Both the position numbers and the translations under genes were made by a program. From Haematococcus lacustris (Eukaryota > Chlorophyta > Chlorophyceae > Chlamydomonadales > Haematococcaceae): a DNA stretch of 64,000 nucleotides. The stretch is from assembly GCA_030144725.1 (NCBI GenBank), contig JASKMD010000012.1, positions 10,780,621-10,844,620 on the forward strand. Reading direction: 5' to 3'. Positions 1 through 11,079 of the stretch are shown one piece after another (position 1 is the first letter of the stretch; every line of letters starts with the position of its first letter). Below the pieces are notes generated by a model that worked only from the letters and a program-made list of their open reading frames with translations, was not told the origin of the DNA and did no database searches.

Positions 1-174
1 GGCTGGGCTGGGCTGGGCTGGGCTGGGCTGGGCTGGGCTGGGCTGGGCTGGGCTGGGCTGGGCTGGGCTGGGCTGGGCTGGGCTGGGCTGGGCTGGGCTG
101 GGCTGGGCTGGGCTGGGCTGGGCTGGGCTGGGCTGGGCTGGGCTGGGCTGGGCTGGGCTGGGCTGGGCTGGGCT
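1..174. repeat. (GGGCT)n pentanucleotide array
   Basis: A near-perfect 5-bp tandem array of about 35 units starts at the window edge, so its full length is unknown. It is followed by a 14-bp direct repeat (aacacaagggaggc) and by GGGT/GGT tracts at about 237-312. The same motif recurs at 32946-33060. Confidence 0.97.
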
Positions 175-559
175 GCAACACAAGGGAGGCAACACAAGGG
201 AGGCAACAGTGGGAACGTTGTGAGAGGTGATGAAATGGGTGGGTGGGTGGGTGGGTGGTGGGTGGGTGGGTGGGTGGTGGTGGTGGTGGTGGTGGTGGTG
301 GTGGTGGTGGTGAGGGGGACTGGGAGGGGGTGGTAATCAGGGGGGTACTAGGCGTGATTGTAAGACCTGCAGCAACCAGGTGTGGTAGCGGTTAGGCTGG
401 ATACTAAGGGCTATGCTGCGTAATGCTAGCTCCTTCTAAGCTCTTACCTTGGTCCTAAGCTCTTACCATGGTCCTTCTGGCCTCTTGGCTGCTCACAACA
501 CGTTGCACCTGCCTTGCGTTGGTGCATCAATGCTTGCGATTCATTGCGGAGAATCGTTG

Positions 560-830
560 CGAGGAAACTGGCCGCGAGGCTAGCTGCGATGCTGGCTGCG
601 AGGCTGGCTACGAGGCTGGCTGCGAAACTGGCTGCGAGGCTGGCTGCGAGGAAAATGGCTGCGAGGCTGGCTGCGAGTATGGGCTAGATGTGGCTGCGAG
701 TATGGGTAACCTCGTGCGATGCCATCTGTGGACCAGCTGTGTGGCCGCGAGGTTGATTGCCGAGTATGTGGCTGCGAGTATGGGCTAGATGCGGCTGCGA
801 GTATGGGTAACCTCGTGCGATGCCATCGCT
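560..830. repeat. GCTGCGAGGCTG degenerate minisatellite
   Basis: Short degenerate direct repeats of gctgcgaggctgg with variants, including two near-copies of a longer block (gctgcgagtatgggctagat) around 670-800. The same composition occurs at 59240-59700 and, inverted as cagccaggcagccac, at 17085-17230 and 59870-60010. It therefore appears to be a fixed internal module of the CACTC-end family. The 106-codon Cys-rich ORF over it is a repeat artefact. Confidence 0.75.
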
Positions 831-904
831 GCAATACCGGCTACACGATGCTGCGACTAAGTGTTGGACGGATGCCTTGAATGCAAGTGAGATGTTCAGA
901 ATTT

Positions 905-1545
905 TTCTAAGTGCTTAAAGGCTACAGTACTGTAAGTGGTCTCTCGAGGTACCTCGAGGTACCTCGAGGTACTGTAGATGTCTACAGTACTGTAGATGTC
1001 TACAGTACTGTAGGTACCTACAGTACTGTAAATGGTCTCTCGAGGTACCTCGAGGTACCTCGAGGTACTGTAGATGTCTACAGTACTGTAGATGTCTACA
1101 GTACTGTAGATGTCTACAGTACTGTAGATGTCTACAGTACTGTAGGTACCTACAGTACTGTAAGTGGTCTCTCGAGGTACCTCGAGGTACCTCGAGGTAC
1201 TGTAGATGTCTACAGTACTGTAGATGTCTACAGTACTGTAGATGTCTACAGTACTGTAGATGTCTACAGTACTGTAGATGTCTACAGTACTGTAGGTACC
1301 TACAGTACTGTAAATGGTCTCTCGAGGTACCTCGAGGTACCTCGAGGTACTGTAGATGTCTACAGTACTGTAGATGTCTACAGTACTGTAGATACCTACA
1401 GTACTGTAAGTGGTCTCTCGAGGTACCCCGACAGTACTGTAGACACCTACAGTACTGTAGGTGCCTACAGTACTGTAGGTGTCTACAGTACTGTTCGTGT
1501 ACTCGCGAGGTACCCCGACAGTACTGTAGACACCTACAGTACTGT
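905..1545. repeat. Subterminal minisatellite with CAGTACTG core (element Z)
   Basis: Roughly 18-bp units of cagtactgtagatgtcta alternate with blocks of ctcgaggtac repeated three times. Both unit types are built on self-complementary cores (CAGTACTG, TCGAGGTACCTCGA). It lies about 140 bp inside the inferred terminus at 1682, the position occupied by different palindromic minisatellites in A, B and C. Confidence 0.9.
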
Positions 1546-1682
1546 AGCATGGCCGTATCTCACCAACCGCGCAAAATCACGAATTTTAGTTTCAACCCCC
1601 AATCTTACAATGCCTTCATTTGACTATGTACCAAGTCCGAGGCTCCGAATCTCAGAAATGCTGTTACTAATTTGCCTGAGTG

Positions 1683-2021
1683 CAACTACTGCCACACCCC
1701 TAGGCAAGGCTGGCCGGCCTGGTCTTGCCGAACAGGCGTGAGCGGGTCTCCCTCATAATCTCGGTTGGGGGTGCGCCTGCCAGCCTGCCGTGGCTGGCAC
1801 TGAGCCTCAAGCTGACGCTGAGACCTCTGCCCTGTCGACTGGGGTGGGACGTTGACGGGGACTAGCCCTCCAGGCCTGCCAGCGAGGGGGGGGGGGATGC
1901 CATCCCTCTCCTCAAAAAGGCCCACCTCCCAGGTTCCTTCCCTCTAGATCCCTCTCCCTCCGAGCCTGCCTCTCAGCCACGTAGGCAGCAGACTCCTGCC
2001 ACCGCTGCTCTAGGATCCTTA
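1683..2021. other. Spacer between elements Z and A
   Basis: No gene recognised. A G9 run is at about 1884. Joined to 6008-6345 this would be the sequence into which element A inserted, with TA at both junctions (2020-2021 and 6008-6009). Short minus-strand ORFs exist on both sides but do not join cleanly into one frame. Confidence 0.5.
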
Positions 2022-2389
2022 CACTCCTGGCAAATAAGGGCTGGCTGGCTCGGCAAACTTGCGAGTTCAGGTCTGAGACTTGGTATGTAGGCTGCTGTGA
2101 CCTAGTGGAGGAGAAGACTCCCCTGGGCCAAAGTGAAATTCTTGGTCATTGCGGAGCTGCTGGACCAGTGGCTGAGCCCTCACCCCGAATTTGGCTAAGG
2201 GAGAAGGCGCTAACTGACCAAAGTGACTTTTCGAAATTTCTGAGTATGAGGAGTTGTTAGGCATCAGAATAGAAGCACAACCTAGTAGGTAGCATGTGCA
2301 AAGTCTGTGTCAGTAAGGAATGGGGGCCAGTATACTGAAACCCTGCACTAGGTTTATTCTCTCTTTTAGGCACAAGTAGCCTTTGAAAC

Positions 2390-2780
2390 CTTGTGCACGG
2401 TTTCAATTGACCTTGTGCAGGGTTTCGCAAACCTTGTGCAGGGTTTCATAACCGTGTGCAGGGTTTCGCCGACCTTGTGCAGGGTTTCGATCCAAGCATT
2501 GATTTTCTTTAAGTCAACCCTGACCTCGTGCAGGGTTTCGTTAACCTAGTGCAGGGTTTTGCTAACCTAGTGCAGGGTTTCGCAACTACTATGATTTCAC
2601 CTAAGTCAACTCAGACCTCGTGCAGGGTTTCGCTAACCTAGTGCAGGGTTTCGCTGACCTTGTGCAGGGTCTCGATCAAAGCATTGATTACGCCTAAGTC
2701 AACTCAGACCTCGTGCAGGGTTTCGTTCCTTGTGTTGATTTCTCCTAAGTCATTCAAAGACGCTGTGCAGGGTTTCGCCA
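2390..2780 (+). repeat. Left subterminal repeats of element A
   Basis: About a dozen copies of ttgtgcagggtttcg and tagtgcagggtttcg are interspersed with longer repeats (cctaagtcaac, gattt). The inverted form gaaaccctgcac appears near the other end of the element, so the two arrays face each other. Confidence 0.85.
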
Positions 2781-3384
2781 ACCCCGCTTTGTGCATGTGA
2801 CTTGCAGGGTGCATGTGACTTGCGCGAATTTGAAGAGCGCGAATTTGACGGGCTTGGTATTGGGATCCGCGCTAGCTGCCACCAAGCATGCCGTTGGTGT
2901 GCCATGAGGTCGCGAGGCGCCATGAGAGGAAACCATGTCGACCTCGCAAAGCCCGCAGTAATGCAGCAACACGCAACACGCGACACGTCCATCCCAAACT
3001 CAGCAGCGGCGACATCGACAGCGCCCAAATGCGCAGCCTCGCAGCCGGCCATGAAATGCGGTCCAGCTAGCCTTCGCAGCCATCAGTCGTCAGCCAAGAG
3101 GCCAGCATGCAGCTCGGTTTCGCAGCCATTAGCGATCAGCGAAAGGAATAGGGTATTTGTGATCAAGCACAGAGTTGACGGCGAACGGCACAAAGGTAGC
3201 TTGCAAAGGTGCGATGCATAGATGCGACTCTGAGGTCCGACCGCGGGGTTGGAGCGTGGCATGTGGCATGTGCTTGAGCAGGTTCGGTGCCAAGGCGCAG
3301 TGGCACCTTCCATCAGCCAGAAACAGCAACCACAACGGCAACAAGTAGCGGCATCCAGGGCGGCGGACAAGAGCAAAAGCGTAC

Positions 3385-3752
3385 CCTCCTCCCTCCTCCC
3401 TCCTCCCTCCTCCCTCCTCCCTCCTCCCTCCTCCCTCCTCCCTCCTCCCTCCTCCCTCCTCCCTCCTCCCTCCTCCCTCCTCCCTCCTCCCTCCTCCCTC
3501 CTCCCTCCTCCCTCCTCCCTCCTCCCTCCTCCCTCCTCCCTCCTCCCTCCTCCCTCCTCCCTCCTCCCTCCTCCCTCCTCCCTCCTCCCTCCTCCCTCCT
3601 CCCTCCTCCCTCCTCCCTCCTCCCTCCTCCCTCCTCCCTCCTCCCTCCTCCCTCCTCCCTCCTCCCTCCTCCCTCCTCCCTCCTCCCTCCTCCCTCCTCC
3701 CTCCTCCCTCTTCCCTCCTCCTCCCTCTTCCCTCCTCCCTCCTCCCTATCAC
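3385..3752. repeat. (CCCTCCT)n heptanucleotide array
   Basis: Roughly 50 copies of a 7-bp pyrimidine unit. Because 7 is not a multiple of 3, all frames stay open and produce long spurious Pro/Ser/Leu or Arg/Glu/Gly ORFs on both strands. It lies inside element A. Confidence 0.97.
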
Positions 3753-4198
3753 ACTGCCCACCACCACCTGCCAGACCCCCCACTCCCCCTCTCCCATGGA
3801 GCAAGCAGTGAGTGGCTAGCCTCTTCTCCCTCCTCCCCCTCACCTCCTCCCCCTCACCTCCTTCCCTCACACCCCCCTCCTCCTCCTCTCCCTCACCCTT
3901 ACCCAGGCCAGGAGTGCACACCCTCACCCTCACCCTTGGTGGCACCACCTGCCAGACCCACCACTCCCCAGGAGGCGCAACCAAGAGGAGCAGCCAAGAG
4001 CAGCAGCCAGGAGCGGCAGCCAGGAGCAGCAGCTAGGAGCGGCAGCCAGGAGTGGCAGCCAGGAGGCATGGGCAAGGCAAGTGGTTGGCCAAGGCCAAGA
4101 GGCCCATGCCCCCCACAGCCAGGAGGCACAGCCAGGAGGGAGGAGCAGCAGCCAACAAGGAGGCAGCAAGGAGTCAGCAATGGCACATGGAGATAACA

Positions 4199-4274
4199 GT
4201 GAGTGGCCAGCCCCTTGCACATCAGTGGCCCCCATTGCCCAGCCTTACCGTGAGCAGTCCCTTGTTGCTTGCAG
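4199..4274 (+). other. Intron-like cassette A1 (76 bp)
   Basis: Starts gtgagtggcc and ends cttgcag, followed by gtgtgacggtcacac. Donor, length and acceptor match the other cassettes in elements A, B and C. Splicing is not demonstrated. Confidence 0.55.
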
Positions 4275-4321
4275 GTGTGACGGTCACACGCCCACCCCTT
4301 GCCCACCCCACCCCTCCCCTA

Positions 4322-4520
4322 TCCCACCCCACCCCACCCCACCCCACCCCACCCCACCCCACCCCACCCCACCCCACCCCACCCCACCCCACCCCACCCC
4401 ACCCCACCCCACCCCACCCCACCCCACCCACCCCACCCCACCCCACCCCACCCCACCCCACCCCACCCCACCCCACCCCACCCCACCCCACCCCACCCCA
4501 CCCCACCCCACCCCACCCCA
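4322..4520. repeat. (CCCCA)n pentanucleotide array
   Basis: About 40 units of a C-rich 5-mer, broken once at about 4428 by a 4-bp unit. It lies between two intron-like cassettes in element A. The G-rich complement could form quadruplex structures (inference). Confidence 0.97.
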
Positions 4521-4527
4521 GCAAACG

Positions 4528-4604
4528 GTAAGTGGCCAGCATGAAGCAGATTTGTGGCTCTTGGTACCAAGCCTGATGGCTAGCATGCCCCTTGTTTGCT
4601 GCAG
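4528..4604 (+). other. Intron-like cassette A2 (77 bp)
   Basis: Starts gtaagtggcc and ends tttgctgcag, followed by gtctaatggccacac. The flanks resemble cassettes B2 (18508-18582) and C-right (61315-61380). Confidence 0.6.
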
Positions 4605-5439
4605 GTCTAATGGCCACACCCTTCCCTTGTCCTTCCCCTTACCCACAAACTCACCCGTGTCGCTCCGCTTCCCCCCTCCTGCGCTACACTGCAGCCCCTC
4701 CCCTACCTTACCCTCACCTTACCCGACTTCCACCACCACCTCCCAAGCCATCAATAGCAGCCCAGGGCAGCAGCCCGGAGCAGCAGCCTGGAGCGGCAGC
4801 TAGGAGTGGCAGCCATGAGGTGGTACATGACGTGTGTAGCCATGAGCCAGCTGCCATGTGGCAGGTGTTGCAAGGCATGAGCAACAAGGAGCCTTAAGAG
4901 AGCAACAAGGAGCCAGCTGCTATGGGGCAGGTGGTGCAAGGCATGATCAGCCAAGAGGCAGCTGCAGCCCTTCCCTTATCCCAAGCAATGAGACAGCTGC
5001 CATGTGGCAGGTGTGGCAAGGCATGTGTAGCCCTGAGTCAGCTGCCATGTGTCATGAGGTGCATGGCTTCGTTAGCCATGTGTTTGCTGCTGTTCGTCAT
5101 GAGTATATAGTTTGAGTAGCCATTAGTCAACTGGTATGAGACGAGCAATGCATGGCGTGTGTAGCAGTGTGTCAGTTGCTATGAGATGCTATGAGGTGCA
5201 TGAGGTTGCTATGAGGTGCATGGCGTGTGCAGCCCTGAGTCTAGTGGCTTGTGTCATGTGGTGCATGCCTGGCAGCACCAGTTTCAGAGTGCAAACAGCA
5301 GTTGTTAGCCATGAGTCAGTTTGTGTGCTAGGCATGACTCTAATGGTGATGCCGTGTGATGTTACATTGATGTAGGAGGCCACATGTGGCAGCAGATGTC
5401 AGCAGGCATGTAGGTTGTAAGCCAATGCTGACTATACAC

Positions 5440-5870
5440 TCATGCTTTGATACCCTGTGCACGGTCTATGAAACCCTGCACTAGGTCTTTGAAACCTTGT
5501 GCAAGGTCAACGAAACCCTGCACACGGTCAGAAACGCCTAGGAACTGAGCCACACCAAACCCTGTGCACGGTCTATGAAACCCTGCACTACGTCGATGAA
5601 ACCCTGTACTAGGTCTTTGAAACCCTGCACACGGTCAGCGAAACCCTGCACACGGTCAGAAACGCCTAGGAACTGAGCCACACCAAACCTTGTGCACGGT
5701 CTATGAAACCCTGTGCATGGTCTTTGAAACCCTGTGCACGGTTTGTGAAACCCTGCACACGGTCTATGAAACGCTGCACAAGGTCAGGAACTGGCTTGAC
5801 GGCCACCTAGGGGCTGAGCCAGTTGAAACCCTGTGCACGGTTTGGCGAAACCCTGCACAAGGTTTGACCG
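5440..5870 (+). repeat. Right subterminal repeats of element A
   Basis: About 20 copies of gaaaccctgcacacggtc and variants, the inverted orientation of the left array. Two larger blocks (agaaacgcctaggaactgag) are duplicated at about 5530 and 5660. Confidence 0.85.
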
Positions 5871-6007
5871 CTTCAGCTAAAGGCCGATTACAGCCCAACC
5901 ACGTCGATTAAAATCATGAAACATATGGCGATGGGACGGCCTTTGAAAGGGCTATCTGCAGTCCCCCTTAACTAAAATCGCCGACTCGGCCTTATTCTCC
6001 ACGAGTG

Positions 6008-6345
6008 TAGGCCATCCCCCCCACAGCTCTCTCTGACGCAACACCCGCTGCCTGTAAGGGCCGTGGGCCCCAAAGCAACGGCAAAAGGCCTCCACGAGGG
6101 GGGTAATGAGGGTCTGAGCTAGCCTGTTTGAGCTGGATGAGGCGAGCTCGTGCCCGCTTGACAGAGAACTGCAGGATGGGCGTGGTGCCCAGACCCAAAC
6201 CTGCAATTGGTCCCAGGGCCCGAGCAACCATTCCTCCTTCAATCACCTACTGCGGGAGTACCCCTCCTTCTGCCTCCACCCCCCCCTCCTCCCCACTCAC
6301 GCCCCTCCCCCGCTCCTGCCCTTGCCCACTGCCATGCACCCTAAC
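6008..6345. other. Spacer between element A and hAT copy 1
   Basis: No gene assigned. An open minus-strand frame of 84 codons ends here but has no recognised domain. The last 8 bases (6338-6345, accctaac) are repeated after 9287 and form the target duplication of the adjoining hAT copy. Confidence 0.4.
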
Positions 6346-6894
6346 TCAGGCGTTCCCAACATGGGGTTGGTAATCTTCATGCAACTGCGGCCCATCTACT
6401 CCATCATTTGATGTAACGTTTGCTGCGTCTGCTGCAATGCGATATTGCGCGTTTAATGTTCGACTGGAATTGCCATCGGAGTCTTTCGATGCGGGCAGCC
6501 ACATGTGACCCCGGATGTGTCCCAATCGCAGACTGTGGTTAGCTACACTGGTAAGCTACGTCCTTGGCTATCCGTTAGCGATGCACGACATGTCGGTGGC
6601 GCACACCACTGAAGTCCGGCAAACATGGCTGCGCGAGCTTCTTGATGGTGCAGGCCGCATGGCGAGGATGTGAAGGAACCCCGGTTTGTGTGTGGCAGCG
6701 CTGTATCGCTGTAATGGTGGGCGGCACAGTAGGGACTAGTCACCCCCTCCAGCTATGATCCGCTTTATGTTTTGGACCATTGAACAAACAGCCTGACCTC
6801 ACACATACCATTTGTAGCATACTCATTAACGCGTCCATGACACTATGCAACTCAATCATTGGGTTTGTATGTGACAAGTTATACCGCTTACAAG

Positions 6895-7032
6895 GCTGGG
6901 GCTGGGGCTGGGGCTGGGGCTGGGGCTGGTGGGCTGGGGCTGGGGCTGGGGCTGGGGCTGGGGCTGGGGCTGGGGCTGGGGCTGGGGCTGGGGCTGGGGC
7001 TGGGGCTGGGGCTGGCGGCTGGGGCTGGGGCT
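6895..7032. repeat. (GGGGCT)n array filling a deletion in hAT copy 1
   Basis: About 22 hexanucleotide units with a few variants. It replaces the 5' transposase sequence present in copy 2 and joins directly to transposase codons. All frames are open through it (Ala-Gly, Leu-Gly or Trp-Gly), which explains several spurious ORFs. Confidence 0.95.
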
Positions 7033-8040
7033 GAGGCTGCAGCTGGGGCAGGCCGACTCACCACCCAAGTCACTGATGTGTTGGCTATCATCCCCTTGCC
7101 TATTGGCACGGCAGAAGCTCATGTCCAGGTCATCATGCAGGAGCTGCTCCTCCACGGCCTCGACACTGCCTGCATCGCCAGCATCACAGCAGACAGTGCA
7201 GCTGTGAACATGGGTGAATATGGTGGTGTTGTCACCCGCATGAGCAAGCTCCTGCAGAGCAAGGGGCAGGCTGGCTGCATTCGGGCGCAGCCCTGCTATA
7301 GCCACGGCATACACAACACCCTGCTGGCTGGGCTGGCTGCATTGGGTGGTGACATCCGCCCAGCCATTGAATCCATTGCCAGCTTGCTGGCCCAGTATTG
7401 GGTGCCGCTCGGCATGGGAGCATGGGGCGCTAAGCCCCAAGTGCCGTGTGACACACGCTGGGCCAGCTACATCAGCTCAACTGTGACCATGCTGCGCGTC
7501 TGGGCGCATGCGAGAGATGCTGTGTCACAGCTGCTTGAGCGGCAGAAGGGTATGTCTCCACCATGGGCTGTCACCCTTAGCCAGCTGCTCCAAGACAACA
7601 GCCTGCTGCTCAGGCTCAGCGTGGTGGCAGTGGTTGGGGAGAGCTTCTTGGTGCCCGAGCTCATGTGGGCCAGCAAGGATGACGGCCTGCACGCTTTTGA
7701 GCTCTACCGCCACACCCAGGATGTGCTAGCTCGTCTGGGGACCTGGGACACATTGCCCCTTCTGGCAGGTCTGCATAGCCAGCTGCAACACTTGGTGCCA
7801 GCAGATCAGCGCGAGCAGCAGAAGCAGCAGCTTGCGACCTATTTGCAGGAGCACTGTGGTGCTATGTGGACTTACTACCAGCATCATGTGCAGGCTCAAA
7901 TGGCCTTGCCCCACCTCTTCGCTGCTCTCGGCAGCTCAGACCAAGCTACGCGCATGGAAGTGGCGATTGATGTGGTGTACCATGCCGAGCTACGGCTGCC
8001 GCCGCCTGAGGATGGGCAGCAGCAGCAGCAGCAGCAGCAC

Positions 8041-8077
<37 letters not shown>

Positions 8078-9127
8078 GAGGACCCTTATGGCACTTGGCG
8101 TCAATATGCATCTGACATTCGTGCCATGGCTGTGAACGGCGACCCTGGCAGCCCCGCATTGCGCCTTCACCTCGAACAGTACTACCTTGCCTGCCCCATC
8201 TCCAATGCCCCAGTGGAGTCCTTGTTGCAGCTGTTGAAGCATGGTGGTGGCAGGTACATGGAGCTGCCAGCTCTGCTGCAGTTGATGTCCCTGCACACAT
8301 GCAAGGAGGCCATGAAGACTGTGGATGTTCATGATTTGCAGCAGCATATGGGTCAGCTCCGTGCTGAAGTGCGGCGTAAGGAGGATGCCACAGCTGCAGC
8401 ACAGCGGTCAGCAAAGGCAGAGCGCCAGATCACAGATGCAGCGCACAAGGTCGGGAGGGTTGTGATTAATGTGGGTGACCATGCGTGCCAACAGCGGCTT
8501 GCAGCGGCCCATGCCCTTGCCTTGGGGGGGCATGATTTTGGCCACACAACTGTTGAGGAGGCAATGAAGATGACAGGAAAGCAGCTTCAGTCATACCTCC
8601 AGTTTCACAAGCAGGAGGTACACACGAGCTGGAGGGTACCCAAGCTACTGAGCCACGTGTGCACCCACATCCGTGGGAAGCTTGCCGCAGCTGCGCCCCC
8701 TCAGCAGCAGCTGACACCTGCAGGCACCACCCCTGAGCTGGCTGAGCCTGCTGGTGCACCCCCTCAGCAGCAGCAACAGCTGGCAGCGGCAAGCACGTCC
8801 CGTAAGCGTGGGGCACCTGCAGCTAACAAGTCGAGGGCAGCAAAGCAAGGTGAGACAACACCACGTACTGCACCTAGCACCTTGTTTAAGCGTAGTAGAG
8901 CAGCCGGTAATGCACTAGCGCCAGCAGCAGCTCCAAAAGCTCATAGTGGTATCCAGTCGTCACGACTGCCGTCGTCGCGTCCACATGCCAAAAGCAAAAC
9001 ATGTTCCGACTGCTGCTGCGTGTTGCAGGTGCCACTCACAACAGCGTGGCGAAGCGTGCTAGTGCGGCGCGTCTCGCATGTGGCGAAATCGCATGAATTC
9101 AAATGTGTATCTTTGGACAGGCACTGA
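7033..9127 (+). pseudogene. hAT-like transposase, N-truncated and frameshifted
   Basis: Translation shows ITADSAAVNMG (a likely second catalytic Asp of the RNase H-like fold), then a cysteine/histidine block (CYSHGIHNTLL), DTRWASY (the hAT-type TRW motif) and a long helical part, read to the CAG tract at about 8019-8074. There the phase changes: the downstream protein (EDPYGTWRQYASDIRAM onward, with PISNAPVESLLQLLKHGG) is in another frame to a stop at 9127. The first catalytic Asp is missing because the 5' part is replaced by the GGGGCT array. Copy 2 keeps that part but lacks this one. The tail is Ala/Gln-rich with basic patches (SRKRGAPAANKSRAAK). The family call rests on these motifs plus hAT-like ends; a KDZ-type transposase is a less likely alternative. 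Confidence 0.75.
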
Positions 9128-9287
9128 GCACCGCTGAGAGCGAGATAGTTTTTGCTGCGTCGGCCATTTCGTAGATATGACTCTCCTCTGTTCAAAGCAC
9201 TGTTTACATATATTTTTGACTGAGTGGCTGCGGAGATACGGGCTTCGTATCACAGGGGGGTGGTTTTCAGGTAGTTGGGAACGCCTG

Positions 9288-11079
9288 ACCCTAACCCGTC
9301 CCTGCTCTTGGCCCTGAGATGCCAAAGGGCAAGCTCCCGCTTGCGCAAAGGGGAGAGTGGAGCTGCCGTGCATGGTTGTCTTGCATGCATGTTGGAATGT
9401 GGTAACTTGTACTATACGATTAGAACTCTTGCCACTACAGTCCTACCAGCAACCCATTTTATATGATACAGATATGCCAACCCTCAGTACGATGATGCCA
9501 CTCAGCAAATGATGCAGTATTGCGATGAGACGCAGCGCACAGTCTGCGAGCTGAACTGTAGATGTAAGGATGTGCGTGTACTTGTTAAATGCCGTCGCTG
9601 TTCCGTGTTTTTGATCTGTGCTGACTCGCTTGCGCGCTCTTGCAGTGGTACACGTGGACGCCGCCTCGGCCGCGGATTCGCCAGTGCGTGGCTCATTCAG
9701 TCATTTGAGATGCAGTCAACATCAAGTCGACATCCGTGGCATAGTGGCTGCCTTGCAGGGTTTATCATATCCATTGATTCGAGTTAGCCCAGCCAGCGAG
9801 GACGGGGAGGACACAGGAGTTGATGTTGCTGAGATCCCTGTGTACTCTCCTGGTGCGGCTGATACGCATTGGTCCCTCAGCAGGAAGCCTAGCGACATGA
9901 AACGTGACAGCTGCTCAGCCAAACGAGCTGGAGCTGCAGCTAGTCCCACAAACCACCAGACTAGCACCATTGTGACCATGACGGCAGGATGGCAGCATGG
10001 TGTTTGGCATCGGACAGTTCCAATGAGGCTTCGCTAGCACCGCCCTGAGCTAATGTCTAAAATCCAGAGGAGCGCTGGCACTGTCCCTGCCCTGCCTCTT
10101 TACCCTGCCTACAGGCCAGGAGACACCGCAAGAGGCTTTGCAGACAGCAGCAGCGGCCCTGAGCACTCGGTGAGCTGGCCTAGGCGCTAGCAGGACCAAC
10201 ACACCCATACTGACACCCCCATGCTTCACAATCTCAACCTTCTACCAAGCAACCATCCTAGCCCTTCCCGTCACACCCCCTCCCTCGAATGCACCAGCCC
10301 CCAGTTCACCTAAAGTCCTTGACCCTGACCCTGACCCAGCCTGACCCTGGCCCTGGCCCCAGGTGCTGGGCCTCCCTGCCTCCTGCCATGCGCTCAGCAC
10401 TAAGGCAGCTGCAGTCAGTGTGGTGGGCAGCCACCTTGCCATGGCACTGCACACGCCGATGGTGGGTTGGGAGCAGGGCGCGCAGCAGCAGCAGCAGCAG
10501 CTGTTGCAGCAACTAGCAGCAACACGTCCAGCCGCCTCACCTGTAGCATGCCTCCCTGCACCATCCACACACGCATTGGCACAGTGCAAGTGGCTGGCAG
10601 TGCAAAACAAGGCGCCTAGGTGGCTGTGATCTGGCTGCCACCTCCTTCTCCACCTCCTCTTCCACCTCCTCCCTCACTCCTCATCTCCACGTGACATTGC
10701 GCTGCATGCTTCTGACACCACCCAGCTCAGCTACTCCTCCTCTCCTTCCCCGCTGCTCGCTGTCGTGCCACCCCCACCTGCCCTGGTGATGGGAGGTGTC
10801 AGCCCTGCTGCCCTGCCCAGCCCTGCTCACCCATGAGCCTGCATGGCCACCCCCCGCCCTGCCCTTGCTTGCCCCTCCCCTAGGTTCATGGGCCACCCGC
10901 CTGACATCCTCCTCCAAGCCCTCCTTCAAACCCTGCCTCCCTCCTCCCCCCCCTCCTCTTCCTCTTCCTCTTCCCCTCCCCGCACCAATGACTGGCATGC
11001 AGCCCCCACAGCCTCAACCAATCACAGCTGGCCTGGGGCCCTGGACCCACCCCAGGCAGGCAGCCAGGGCCAGCTGCCT
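9288..11079 (+). other. Region upstream of aladin; possible 5' exons unresolved
   Basis: No confident gene structure. Two stretches look protein-like on the plus strand: about 9650-10035 (containing SYPLIRVSPASEDGEDTG) and about 10360-10510, followed by a CAG tract (10483-10515). They could be 5' exons of the aladin gene, whose N-terminal part is otherwise missing, but no motif ties them to it. 10630-10740 and 10930-10980 are low-complexity pyrimidine tracts. Confidence 0.3.

Larger units (their letters stand above)
1..1682 (-). mobile_element. Element Z: partial CACTC-end TIR element, minus orientation
   Basis: The right boundary on the plus strand reads taatttgcctgagtg and ends at 1682. 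Its reverse complement starts cactcaggcaaatta, matching the left end of element A at 2022 (cactcctggcaaataaggg). About 50 bp inside it, gacttggtacata parallels gacttggtatgta in A. Reading inward (leftward) one meets a subterminal minisatellite (905-1545), a Gly/Cys-type GCTGCGAGG block (560-830), a purine-rich stretch containing agacctgcagcaa (the reverse of the internal acceptor-like motif of A, B and C) and a GGGCT array that runs out of the window. This order equals A and B read from their left ends. The other terminus lies outside, so no target duplication can be checked. Confidence 0.6.
2022..6007 (+). mobile_element. Element A: complete CACTC...GAGTG TIR element, 3986 bp
   Basis: The left end cactcctggcaaataaggg (from 2022) and right end ggccttattctccacgagtg (5988-6007) are imperfect inverted repeats of about 20 bp, flanked on both sides by TA, a candidate 2-bp target duplication. 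Order inside: left conserved block (2040-2330), left subterminal repeats with tgcagggtttcg (about 2390-2780), a GCAGCC-rich part (about 2960-3240), pyrimidine-rich interior with two tandem arrays and two intron-like cassettes (3380-4830), a GCC-ATG-rich part, right subterminal repeats in the opposite orientation (about 5440-5870) and a right conserved block (5895-5987). Inverted subterminal repeats plus CAC-type ends recall CACTA/CMC transposons; that assignment is an inference. No transposase is visible, so the copy is probably non-autonomous. Confidence 0.75.
6346..9287 (+). mobile_element. hAT-like transposon copy 1 (2942 bp, internally deleted)
   Basis: The left end tcaggcgttcccaac and right end gttgggaacgcctga are a 15-bp inverted repeat. 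accctaac flanks both sides (6338-6345, 9288-9295). The final A of the right TIR may be either element or duplication, so the TSD is 7 or 8 bp. The first about 545 bp and last about 660 bp closely match copy 2 at 49568-51534, while the interiors differ. A GGGGCT array begins exactly where the two copies diverge (after ttataccgcttacaagg, 6893). The interior encodes the C-terminal two thirds of a transposase. Non-autonomous as it stands. Confidence 0.9.

Noticed and set aside
1..174. Telomere at the window edge
   Set aside because: GGGCT is not a known telomere motif, and the same array occurs internally at 32946.
3129..4531. Pro/Ser/Leu and Arg/Glu/Gly ORFs in element A
   Set aside because: Products of CCCTCCT and CCCCA arrays within a transposon interior.
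5952..6246. Minus-strand ORF at 5952-6246 as a LINE or gene fragment continued at 1686-2021
   Set aside because: Removing element A plus one TA does not give one open frame, and no motif is recognised.
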